Notes under the pieces: generated by a model
Databases searched by the model: none
What the model was told of the DNA's origin: nothing
The model's input: the letters and a program-made list of their open reading frames with translations, nothing else
Shown here: one piece after another, positions 37,587-45,681 of the stretch
Layout of the letters: each line of letters begins with the position of its first letter
Numbering within the stretch: position 1 is the stretch's first letter
Source: Oligoflexia bacterium
GTDB lineage: Bacteria; Bdellovibrionota; Bacteriovoracia; Bacteriovoracales; Bacteriovoracaceae
Reading direction: 5' to 3'
NCBI GenBank assembly: GCA_015232355.1
Contig: JADFZW010000004.1
Coordinates: forward strand, 1-64,000
DNA length: 64,000 nucleotides
Translations under genes and position numbers: made by a program

Positions 37587-38480
37587 ATGAAAAAAATATC
37601 TGGCACCCACATTAGTAACACTATAATAGAAGAACTTCGTTTAGAAGTTCTCGCTCTAAAAGAAAAAAATATAATTCCCACACTGGCAGTAGTGTTAGTT
37701 GGAGATGATCCTGCTTCCAAGATATATGTAAATAACAAAAAAAAAGCATGTGCAAAAATCGGAATTAAATCCGAAGAGATAATTTTAAGTGCAGATATCT
37801 CACAACAAGAATTACTTAATGTCATAGATAAGTTGAATAATGATATTTCAGTTCATGGAATTTTATGTCAACTACCACTTCCCTCTCATATAAATGAAAA
37901 AATTATTGTTGAAAGAATTGATCCTAATAAAGATATTGACGGCATTCACCCTCTAAATCTTGGCCGCCTCTGCATGGGAAATGCAGGAACACCAGGAACA
38001 CCTATACAATCATTTTTTTATCCATGCACACCACTTGGTGTTTTAGAAATTTTAAAACGCTCCAACATTAAAATCGCTGGCTCACATATAGTTGTGGTTG
38101 GACGTGGCCCTACTATTGGTCGCCCACTCTCCATTATGCTCTCTCTCAAAGGAATGGATGCAACAGTTACCATTTGTCATTCTAAGAGTGCAAATATAAA
38201 AGAGATAACCAAAATGGCCGATATTCTTATCGCGGCCATTGGTGTTCCCAAATTTATTACTAGAGATTTTGTAAAAGAGGGTGCAGTGGTCATTGATGTT
38301 GGTATTAATCGTTCGAGCGATAATCGTTCAAACGATAAAATAGTTGGTGATGTTGACTATGATGATGTTTATGAAAAAGTTAGCGCCATAACACCTGTAC
38401 CAGGTGGAGTTGGTCCAATGACAGTGGCAATGCTAATGTACAACACTGTACGAGCTTGTGAAAAAAAATTCCCACTCTGA
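37587..38480 (+). CDS. folD: Methylene-tetrahydrofolate dehydrogenase/cyclohydrolase FolD
   Basis: A 297-residue enzyme that interconverts methylene-, methenyl- and formyl-tetrahydrofolate. Signature segments are VLVGDDPASKIYVNNKKKAC (with the catalytic Lys), VHGILCQLPLPSHI, DIDGIHPLNLGRL, the NADP site VVGRGPTIGRPLSIML and the C-terminal TPVPGGVGPMTVAML. It is divergent from ftcD with 92 bases between starts, so the shared control region could match one-carbon supply to histidine breakdown. AGGAGAG lies just upstream of the ATG. Confidence 0.96.
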   Translation: MKKISGTHISNTIIEELRLEVLALKEKNIIPTLAVVLVGDDPASKIYVNNKKKACAKIGIKSEEIILSADISQQELLNVIDKLNNDISVHGILCQLPLPSHINEKIIVERIDPNKDIDGIHPLNLGRLCMGNAGTPGTPIQSFFYPCTPLGVLEILKRSNIKIAGSHIVVVGRGPTIGRPLSIMLSLKGMDATVTICHSKSANIKEITKMADILIAAIGVPKFITRDFVKEGAVVIDVGINRSSDNRSNDKIVGDVDYDDVYEKVSAITPVPGGVGPMTVAMLMYNTVRACEKKFPL

Positions 38481-38513
38481 TTTTAGATCAAATTCTACGT
38501 TATACTTATCTTC

Positions 38514-39272
38514 ATGATGATAGGTTTAATAAATCGTGGTATTTCAAATACTGTACTATTTACTCTAATTATTGTTGGTGTCTTATGGACACATCAAAAA
38601 ATTATAAATCTCTGTACCTTCGATACTGATACAATTTCTCCAGTTTCTCAAGTTTCTCAAGTTTCTCAAGTAACTCCAGTCACTCAAATTGCTCCAGTTG
38701 TTCCTGTTACTGTCCAACCAGAAGAGAGAGTTCTGGCAATTCCGGTCGCTCCGGCCCTTCCAGTTGTAAAAGAAGAAACAACAACAGCTATAAATGAGAA
38801 CACATTCGGAGATATGGAAGAGAGATTAATAACTATAATAAGTGCTATGGAAAATATGGAAAAAAATTTTTCAACTACAGTTTTATCAATGATCAGTGGA
38901 CTTGATATTAATAATTTCGAAAAAACATATAAGTCAACTATTCTCCCCATAATGCAAAGTCTATTCTTCATCGAAGAATCACCCTCCACAGAATCCACAG
39001 AATCAATAGAATCCACAGAATCAAAAGAGAGTGAAGAAAAAATAAGTGAATCACTAAAACAAGAGCATCAACAACTCTCAATTGCCGGAAAAAAAGTTAT
39101 CGATAATGTTGAATCCTTAATAGTAGATGCAAAAAAAAATCAAAATATTAATCAACAAACAAAAGAAATATTAATAAAAAAAATGTCTAATATCACTAAA
39201 GAACCACTTATTCTTTTTAAAAGTAAGTTGGATAGCTTAAAAATTATTCATCAACAATCTACTACACCATAA
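38514..39272 (+). CDS. Membrane-anchored low-complexity protein of unknown function
   Basis: A 252-residue protein with one N-terminal hydrophobic segment (about 10-26) and then repetitive linkers: VSQVSQVSQV with further Pro/Val repeats (about 42-75) and a Ser-Thr-Glu repeat (about 158-172). The rest is predicted helical and charged. It looks like a one-pass or anchored envelope protein. No family was recognised. It follows folD by 33 bases and may share its transcript. Confidence 0.5.
   Translation: MMIGLINRGISNTVLFTLIIVGVLWTHQKIINLCTFDTDTISPVSQVSQVSQVTPVTQIAPVVPVTVQPEERVLAIPVAPALPVVKEETTTAINENTFGDMEERLITIISAMENMEKNFSTTVLSMISGLDINNFEKTYKSTILPIMQSLFFIEESPSTESTESIESTESKESEEKISESLKQEHQQLSIAGKKVIDNVESLIVDAKKNQNINQQTKEILIKKMSNITKEPLILFKSKLDSLKIIHQQSTTP
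38643..38670 (+). repeat. 9-bp array encoding VSQ
   Basis: Three tandem GTTTCTCAA-type units, in frame, at the start of the proline/valine-rich linker of the membrane-anchored protein. A related CAGAATCCA/ACAGAATCA array lies near 38985-39025 in the same gene. Confidence 0.8.
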
Positions 39273-39281
39273 TTTTTTATA

Positions 39282-39328
39282 AACACGTCATTTTGTTTTT
39301 TTCTTTTAAATATGTACATTTACGTGTT
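39282..39328. promoter_or_regulatory. Inverted AACACGT / ACGTGTT pair upstream of sucC
   Basis: AACACGT (39282-39288) and ACGTGTT (39322-39328) form a perfect inverted pair 33 bases apart in the 98-bp region before sucCD. The two half-sites could be bound by a dimeric regulator near the promoter. The assignment rests on symmetry alone. Confidence 0.3.
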
Positions 39329-39370
39329 AATAGGTTTATATATCTCTAAAATTAACGGAGAACTTTATCT

Positions 39371-40552
39371 ATGAACATTCATGAATATCAAGCAAAAAAA
39401 TTGATGAGTGATTTTGGAATTGGCGTATCTAAGGGAATAATGGTCACATCTGTTGATGAAGCAATTAAAGCAGCAAAAGCAATTGGTGGAGATCGCTTTG
39501 TAGTAAAAGCACAAATACATGCAGGCGGAAGAGGGAAAGCTGGCGGAGTAAAGTTGGCAACATCTTTTGTGGAAGTTGAACAACATGCTAAAAATATCTT
39601 GGGAATGAATCTTGTAACCTACCAAACAGGACCATCTGGAAAAATTGTAAAAAAACTTTTAGTCGAACAAGCAATAGATATCGAACATGAATATTATGTT
39701 GCTATCGTTTTAGATAGAAATAGTGGAAAGATAAATATGCTTTGTTCATCCGAGGGTGGCGTAGAGATAGAAAAAGTTGCGAAGGAAACACCTGAAAAAA
39801 TAATCAAAGTAGTTATCGATCCATCAATTGGCTTTTCTCCTTTTATGGCCAGAAAATTAACTTATGGAATTGGACTTAAAAGTGAAGAGGCCATTAAAGA
39901 TGCTATGAAAACCTTTGAAGGACTCTATAAACTCTACACTACTCTTGATTGTTCCATTGCTGAAATAAATCCTCTAGTTCTTACAAAACAACAAAGAGTA
40001 ATCGCTCTCGATGCTAAAATAAATTTTGATGATAATGGATTATTCAGACATCCTGAGATCAATGACCTTCGTGATGAAAACGAAGAATCGGCAAGCGAGC
40101 TTGAAGCTTCCACTCATGGATTATCTTATATCTCTTTAGATGGAAATATTGGATGCTTAGTAAATGGCGCTGGTCTTGCGATGGCCACAATGGATATTAT
40201 AAAGTTGCATGGTGGTTCACCTGCAAACTTTTTAGATGTAGGCGGTGGTGCTACAAAAGAAGCAGTTAAAAAGGGATGTTCGATCATCTTGTCAGATTCA
40301 AATGTTAAAGCAATTTTAATTAACATCTTCGGCGGTATCATGAGATGTGATGTAGTTGCAGAGGGAGTAACCGAAGCACTTAAAGAATCAAATAGAAAAG
40401 TACCTGTGGTAGTTCGCTTAGAGGGAACTAATGTGGCCCTTGGTAAAAAAATTATGAGCGAATCTGGACTTAAAATCATCAGTGCAAATGATCTTGAAGA
40501 TGCAGCAATGAAAGTTGTGACTGTTGCAAAAGAAAAAGAAGAGGAGAAATAA
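39371..40552 (+). CDS. sucC: Succinyl-CoA synthetase beta subunit
   Basis: A 393-residue subunit of the TCA-cycle enzyme that makes succinate, CoA and ATP or GTP from succinyl-CoA. The ATP-grasp start [43 protein letters not shown] and the CoA-ligase part [15 protein letters not shown] with [16 protein letters not shown] are all present. Length is normal. It is followed two bases later by sucD. Confidence 0.97.
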   Translation: MNIHEYQAKKLMSDFGIGVSKGIMVTSVDEAIKAAKAIGGDRFVVKAQIHAGGRGKAGGVKLATSFVEVEQHAKNILGMNLVTYQTGPSGKIVKKLLVEQAIDIEHEYYVAIVLDRNSGKINMLCSSEGGVEIEKVAKETPEKIIKVVIDPSIGFSPFMARKLTYGIGLKSEEAIKDAMKTFEGLYKLYTTLDCSIAEINPLVLTKQQRVIALDAKINFDDNGLFRHPEINDLRDENEESASELEASTHGLSYISLDGNIGCLVNGAGLAMATMDIIKLHGGSPANFLDVGGGATKEAVKKGCSIILSDSNVKAILINIFGGIMRCDVVAEGVTEALKESNRKVPVVVRLEGTNVALGKKIMSESGLKIISANDLEDAAMKVVTVAKEKEEEK

Positions 40553-40554
40553 TT

Positions 40555-41430
40555 ATGTCAATATTAGTAAGCAGAGAGACTAAACTTATTACTATTGGAT
40601 ATACTGGCAAACAAGGAACTTTTCACTCTATACAATCAAGAGACTATGGTACAAATTTTGTTGGTGGAGTTACTCCTGGAAAGGGAGGACGAATCCACGA
40701 AGGTCATCCAGTATTCAATACAGTTCACACAGCTGTAAATAAAACTGGTGCTAATGCCGCAATGATTTTTGTTCCTCCGGCCGCTGCTGCTGATTCTATT
40801 CTTGAGTGTATTGATAGTGAAATACCTCTCATTGTATGTATTACAGAGGGAATTCCTGTACAAGATATGATCAAAGTTAAAGATGTTTTAAAAAAATCAA
40901 CCTCTTCTTCAAGGTTAATTGGTCCTAATTGCCCTGGAATAATTACACCTGGTGAATGTAAAATTGGAATTATGCCTGGACATATTCATATGCCTGGTAA
41001 AGTTGGAGTTATCTCTAGATCTGGTACGCTAACATACGAAGCTGTCTATCAACTTACTAAAAGAGAAATAGGTCAATCAACATGTATTGGTATTGGAGGA
41101 GATCCAATTATTGGAATGAATTTTATTGATCTACTCGACCTCTTCGAAAAAGATCCAGGAACTGAGAGTGTTATTATGATTGGAGAGATTGGAGGAAATG
41201 CAGAGACCGAAGCTGCACATTGGATTAAAAATCACATGACTAAGCCTGTGGTAAGTTTTATTGCTGGAGCATCAGCACCTACAGGAAAAAGAATGGGACA
41301 TGCTGGTGCAATCATCTCAGGTGGTAATGATACTGCCGATTCAAAATTCAAAATACTTGAGGACTGCGGAGTGAATGTTGTTCGTTCACCTGCTAGGCTC
41401 GGAGAAGTTATGGAGAAACTACTCAAGTAA
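40555..41430 (+). CDS. sucD: Succinyl-CoA synthetase alpha subunit
   Basis: A 291-residue subunit carrying the CoA site and the phosphorylated histidine. Seen are [30 protein letters not shown], the [18 protein letters not shown] segment, and the active-site [14 protein letters not shown] with the catalytic His. Length is normal. It starts two bases after sucC in a GAGGAGAAATAATT context. The last seven codons and following bases are partly duplicated 77 bases downstream (see the repeat). Confidence 0.97.
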   Translation: MSILVSRETKLITIGYTGKQGTFHSIQSRDYGTNFVGGVTPGKGGRIHEGHPVFNTVHTAVNKTGANAAMIFVPPAAAADSILECIDSEIPLIVCITEGIPVQDMIKVKDVLKKSTSSSRLIGPNCPGIITPGECKIGIMPGHIHMPGKVGVISRSGTLTYEAVYQLTKREIGQSTCIGIGGDPIIGMNFIDLLDLFEKDPGTESVIMIGEIGGNAETEAAHWIKNHMTKPVVSFIAGASAPTGKRMGHAGAIISGGNDTADSKFKILEDCGVNVVRSPARLGEVMEKLLK

Positions 41431-41516
41431 ATCAAATTTAAGTTAAGTTAAGTTAAGTTAAGTTAATTCTAAGTTAAATAAAAAAAATGTTAAAGAAATT
41501 ACTCAAGTAAATCAAA
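41410..41516 (+). repeat. Duplicated sucD 3' end flanking an AAGTT array
   Basis: The end of sucD (41410-41436) is matched at 41487-41516: 20 of 21 bases agree across AAA-CTACTCAAGTAAATCAAA. Between the copies lie five AAGTT units (41440-41464). The second copy has its own ATG and would encode only seven residues. This looks like a slippage or replication duplication just before ndk. Confidence 0.75.
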
Positions 41517-41554
41517 GCAAGGCCGATAAGTAGAGCGGAAGGGGGGTAGCTATT

Positions 41555-41983
41555 ATGAAAAAAGAGAAAACGCTTTGTATAATTAAGCCAAATGCAGTTG
41601 CAGATAATAATATAGGAAACATCATTGCACGATATGAGAAGGAAAATTTAAAAATTGCGGCCATAAGAATGGCCCAACTTACTAAAGAACGTGCTGAAGG
41701 TTTTTATATCGAACATAAAGAGCGCCAATACTTTGGTTCTCTCGTAAACTTTATGACCTCTGGACCAGTGGTATTAATTGTTTTAGAGGGTGAGGATGCG
41801 ATTCTTAAGAATAGAAAGATCATGGGTGCAACAAATCCTGCAGATGCTGAACCAAATACTTTAAGAAAATTGTACGCAAGATCACATCAAGCAAATGCTG
41901 TTCATGGTTCTGATTGCGTCTCATCAGCAGAGAGGGAAATTGCATACTTTTTTGCTGAGGATGAAATTTTTACCAGATTTTAA
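41555..41983 (+). CDS. ndk: Nucleoside diphosphate kinase
   Basis: A 142-residue enzyme that transfers phosphate between nucleoside di- and triphosphates via a phosphohistidine. The N-terminal [11 protein letters not shown] and the active-site NAVHGSD with His117 are present, as are [15 protein letters not shown] and the usual length. A GGAAGGGGGG tract lies shortly upstream of the ATG. It sits just after sucCD, which may supply the nucleotide. Confidence 0.97.
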   Translation: MKKEKTLCIIKPNAVADNNIGNIIARYEKENLKIAAIRMAQLTKERAEGFYIEHKERQYFGSLVNFMTSGPVVLIVLEGEDAILKNRKIMGATNPADAEPNTLRKLYARSHQANAVHGSDCVSSAEREIAYFFAEDEIFTRF

Positions 41984-42109
41984 TCTTATAATTTTTTATT
42001 TATTGTGATTTATCGCTCAGTGTATCTTTTTACTTGCCATATTTTGAATTTTCTGTCATTATGGCCCTTCGATAATTTTGTTTACGCCATCAAATTGCGG
42101 AGGTCTTTT

Positions 42110-42589
42110 ATGTTTACCATTGGAGATTTTGCTGTATGCCCTGGACATGGGGTAGGACAGATCTGCGATATAGAAGAAAAAAAGATTGGTAATGAAAGCC
42201 AAACTTTTTATATCATCAAGCTCTCAGCTAATGGGCTTAAGATTATGGTTCCAGTTGAAAATAAAGTGGCCATAAGAAAGCTCGCCAATGAAAATGAAAT
42301 TTCCACAGTCTTCACTCTTCTCTCTGATCATGCGGTAGAAGTTGATACTTCCACTTGGAATCGACGCTATCGCGAATACATGGAAAAAATCAAAACAGGA
42401 TCTTTAATTGAAATAGCAGATGTACTTCGTTCACTATTCTTACTCAAAGACCGCAAGGGTTTGAGTTTTGGTGAACGTAAGATGTTAAATCATTGCAAAG
42501 AACTTCTAGTCCAAGAGATTTCACTTTCCAAAGGCAATGAAAAACATGTAGTTTCTAATCAGATAGAAGCGTGTTTTCACACTCTGTAA
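42110..42589 (+). CDS. carD: CarD/CdnL-type transcription regulator
   Basis: The start is ATG 42110, six bases after GGAGG; the open frame from 42005 adds 35 residues without a ribosome binding site. The 159-residue product has the CarD RNA-polymerase-interacting domain (about 1-60) beginning MFTIGDFAVCPGHGVGQI. A helical C-terminal domain follows, with RYREYMEKIKTGSLIEIADV and LSFGERKMLNHCKELLVQEI. CdnL-type proteins stabilise the open promoter complex and act mainly at rRNA and housekeeping promoters. The family is common in actinobacteria, myxobacteria and Bdellovibrio-like bacteria. Confidence 0.93.
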   Translation: MFTIGDFAVCPGHGVGQICDIEEKKIGNESQTFYIIKLSANGLKIMVPVENKVAIRKLANENEISTVFTLLSDHAVEVDTSTWNRRYREYMEKIKTGSLIEIADVLRSLFLLKDRKGLSFGERKMLNHCKELLVQEISLSKGNEKHVVSNQIEACFHTL

Positions 42590-42661
42590 TATCATATCGA
42601 TTTTATCGATCGATAAAATAATCAATCAAATAATCAAATTAAATAATCAAGGAGAACTCAC

Positions 42662-44170
42662 GTGTCAGAGTCAGTTTCAAAATCAAATTCAGTTGTTCGT
42701 ACTCGATATGCTCCAAGCCCCACAGGTTATCTTCACGTTGGAGGTGCACGAACAGCACTCTACTGTTATCTTTGGGCCAAAAATCAGGGGGGAAAATTCA
42801 TTTTAAGAATAGAAGATACCGATGCTGCTCGAAGTACCAGAGAATTCGAAAGTGCACAGATAGCAGATCTTCATTGGCTTGGAATTGATTACGACGAAGG
42901 TCCTGGCCAAGGCACAGACAAAGACAACGGTTCATTTGGGCCATACAGACAATCTGAACGCTTACATATCTACAAAGAAAAAGCAGAATGGTTGATAGGT
43001 AAGGGACAAGCATTCTACTGCTTTTGTACTGAAGAGGAATTAGAACGAAAAAAAGAAGAGGCAAATAGTAAAGAGTTGGCCCCTCACTATGATGGAACAT
43101 GCAGAAAATTATCATTGGAGGAGGCAAAAAAACGTCTGGCCCAAGGAGAGCGCGCCACTGTTAGATTTAAAGTCTATAATAAATCATATGCATTTCGTGA
43201 TCATGTTAGAGGAGATGTAGAATTCCCAGAGGGCATGGTAGGAGATTTTGTAATTTTACGCTCTGATGGTTTTCCTGTTTATAATTATTGTTGTGTAGTT
43301 GATGATTGGCTTATGCAAATCTCTCATGTGATGAGAGCTGAAGAGCATCTTCCAAATACTTTGCGCCAGTTGATGTTATATGAAGCATTCGGGGTAACTC
43401 CTCCAGAATTTGCTCACATGTCTTTACTCGTTGGTGATGATCGACAAAAATTATCCAAGCGCCATGGGGCCACTTCCGTTACATTTTATAAAGAGGAAGC
43501 ATACTTAAAGGAGGCTATGGTAAATTATCTAGTACAACTTGGTTGGTCTCATCCAGAAGAAAAAGATATCTTTGATTTAGATGAATTAATTGCAAAATTT
43601 TCTATCGATCGCTTTTCCAAATCACCAGCAGTCTTTGATCTTCAAAAACTAAAGTGGTTTAATGGCCAATACTTAAGAAAAAAATCAAATGAAGAATTAG
43701 TTGCCGCCGCTTCTCCTTTCATTCCCCAAGATCACCCTTTTCATAAGCAAAAAGTTGAGTGGCAATTAAAGTGTTTAGGATTTTTTAAAAACTATATTGA
43801 TTTCTACAAAGAATTCGCAAGTGCTATGGAGATTGTCTTCAATGATTCTATTGAAGATGATAAAGAGTTAAGAGATATATTAGCATTTGAAACTACTCCT
43901 ACTATGTTTCAATATTTACAAAGTGAACTCTCTAAGATTGAGTCAACAGATTCTGTTGGCCACGATCTCTTTATATCAGAGGAACTTTTTGATCGCTGGT
44001 CAAATGAGATCAAAACAAATCTAAAAATCAAAGGTAAGAATTTATTTTTAGGTATGCGTGCACTACTTACAGGTAGAGGTCACGGTCTAGAGCTAAAATC
44101 ACTGCTACCACTAACTCCAATTAAAATTATTAAATCACGTTTTGAAAAGATTAAAGGGTATCTACCATGA
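42662..44170 (+). CDS. gltX: Glutamyl-tRNA synthetase
   Basis: A 502-residue class I aminoacyl-tRNA synthetase. The start is GTG, seven bases after AAGGAG. The HIGH motif appears as APSPTGYLHVGGARTAL and the KMSKS motif as RQKLSKRHGATS; RAEEHLPNTLRQ and the C-terminal anticodon-binding region are present. Between them CFCTEEELERKKEEA marks the zinc-free connection. It overlaps cysS by four bases, so gltX, cysS and uvrB form a coupled operon. Confidence 0.97.
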   Translation: MSESVSKSNSVVRTRYAPSPTGYLHVGGARTALYCYLWAKNQGGKFILRIEDTDAARSTREFESAQIADLHWLGIDYDEGPGQGTDKDNGSFGPYRQSERLHIYKEKAEWLIGKGQAFYCFCTEEELERKKEEANSKELAPHYDGTCRKLSLEEAKKRLAQGERATVRFKVYNKSYAFRDHVRGDVEFPEGMVGDFVILRSDGFPVYNYCCVVDDWLMQISHVMRAEEHLPNTLRQLMLYEAFGVTPPEFAHMSLLVGDDRQKLSKRHGATSVTFYKEEAYLKEAMVNYLVQLGWSHPEEKDIFDLDELIAKFSIDRFSKSPAVFDLQKLKWFNGQYLRKKSNEELVAAASPFIPQDHPFHKQKVEWQLKCLGFFKNYIDFYKEFASAMEIVFNDSIEDDKELRDILAFETTPTMFQYLQSELSKIESTDSVGHDLFISEELFDRWSNEIKTNLKIKGKNLFLGMRALLTGRGHGLELKSLLPLTPIKIIKSRFEKIKGYLP

Positions 44171-45681
44171 ATATGAACAACGTAACAATTTATAGCACAC
44201 TAACGAGAAAGAAAGAACGTTTAAATCCAATTACCGATGGAGAAATTAAATTCTACTCTTGCGGGCCAACTACTTATGATTTTTTACATGTGGGAAATGG
44301 TCGTGCTTTGGTTGTTGGCGACTTAATTCACAGAATATTAAAAAGTTTAGGTTACAAAGTAACTTTCGTTCGTAACTTTACTGATGTTGATGACAAAATA
44401 ATTAATCGTGCAAAGGAGAAGGGTGTACCAGCTCTAGAGCACGCTGATATTTTTGTTAATGAATGTAAGAAAGATATGCACTCACTAATGATGATTGATC
44501 CTACATTCACCCCAAAGGTAAGTGAAACCATTCCTGAAATTATTGAAATGATCGAGAGATTAATTGCTAAGGGTTTCGCTTATGTTGTTAACGGTGAAGT
44601 CTTATATCACGTTCCGCGATTTGAAAGTTATGGAAAATTATCAAAAAAAGATTTAGAAAAATTACAACATGGTATTCGAGTAGAAGTAGATGATTATAAA
44701 AAACATCCTTCTGACTTTGTATTATGGAAACCGGCCAAAGGAGGAGAGGAAGAACCATCGTGGGATTCTCCATGGGGAAAGGGGCGCCCTGGTTGGCATA
44801 TTGAATGCTCGGCCATGAGCTATAAATTTCTTGGCCCTGCAATAGATATTCATCATGGTGGAATTGATTTAATCTTTCCTCATCACGAAAATGAGATTGC
44901 TCAATCGGAAGCGGCCAATGGAGTAAACTTTTGCAGTTATTGGTGCCACAATGAATTTGTAAATTTTGGTACTGAAAAGATGAGTAAAAGCTTAGGTAAC
45001 GTAGTTACCATTCGTAACTTCATCGAAAAATTTGGTGGAATTGTTTTAAGATATATCTTTGTCTCTTCTCACTATCGAACTAAATTAGATTGGAGTGATA
45101 AGATTATTCAAAAATCTATAGAAGAGTTGGAACGCATTCATCAATTTGTAATTGAGTTTGAGCAAATTAACATCAACATCAGTAAAGATAATAATAATAA
45201 TAGCAGTAGCAGTAGCAGTAATAATGTTTTAGAAAAGATCAAACAAGAATTGGCCAATGACTTTAACACTCCAAAGGCACTGGCACATTTTTTCACTCTA
45301 ATTAGAGATTTTAGAAGAGAAAGAGATGAAAAAGATCATAAAGATCATGCTTCCTTTTCAGCACAAGCACTCTCAGAAATTAAAGAGATAATTGATTTTG
45401 TAAATAACAGTATGGGAATCATTCATCCTAATCCTGCATCGTTATTAAATGAACTAAATCACGCAAAAAGAGAATTAACTGCAACTGCTGCCAATGCGAC
45501 CACCGCTGCCGTCAATTCTATCGATGAACAAGAGATTCAAAAAATGATTGATGAACGAAATCTCGCCAAGAAAGAAAAGAATTGGGCCAAAGCAGATGAG
45601 ATTAGAAATACTTTGAAACAAAATAAAATTATTTTAAAAGATAGTCCTGATGGAAAAACCACTTGGAGTTATGAACCATAA
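44167..45681 (+). CDS. cysS: Cysteinyl-tRNA synthetase
   Basis: A 504-residue class I synthetase. It shows SCGPTTYDFLHVGNGRA (zinc Cys plus HIGH-type motif), the zinc-site WHIECSAMS, HHENEIAQSEA and the KMSKS loop EKMSKSLGN. A Lys/Asn/Ser low-complexity insert (DNNNNSSSSSSNN, about residues 341-353) splits the region before the tRNA-binding domain; it is made of repeated AAT and AGCAGT codons. A second low-complexity Ala/Thr stretch lies near 440-450. Both are likely loops. It overlaps gltX and, by 32 bases, uvrB. Confidence 0.96.
   Translation: MNMNNVTIYSTLTRKKERLNPITDGEIKFYSCGPTTYDFLHVGNGRALVVGDLIHRILKSLGYKVTFVRNFTDVDDKIINRAKEKGVPALEHADIFVNECKKDMHSLMMIDPTFTPKVSETIPEIIEMIERLIAKGFAYVVNGEVLYHVPRFESYGKLSKKDLEKLQHGIRVEVDDYKKHPSDFVLWKPAKGGEEEPSWDSPWGKGRPGWHIECSAMSYKFLGPAIDIHHGGIDLIFPHHENEIAQSEAANGVNFCSYWCHNEFVNFGTEKMSKSLGNVVTIRNFIEKFGGIVLRYIFVSSHYRTKLDWSDKIIQKSIEELERIHQFVIEFEQININISKDNNNNSSSSSSNNVLEKIKQELANDFNTPKALAHFFTLIRDFRRERDEKDHKDHASFSAQALSEIKEIIDFVNNSMGIIHPNPASLLNELNHAKRELTATAANATTAAVNSIDEQEIQKMIDERNLAKKEKNWAKADEIRNTLKQNKIILKDSPDGKTTWSYEP
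45188..45225 (+). repeat. AAT and AGCAGT repeats inside cysS
   Basis: Five AAT triplets are followed by three AGCAGT hexamers and two AAT triplets. They encode an Asn/Ser loop within an essential synthetase, in frame throughout. Confidence 0.85.
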
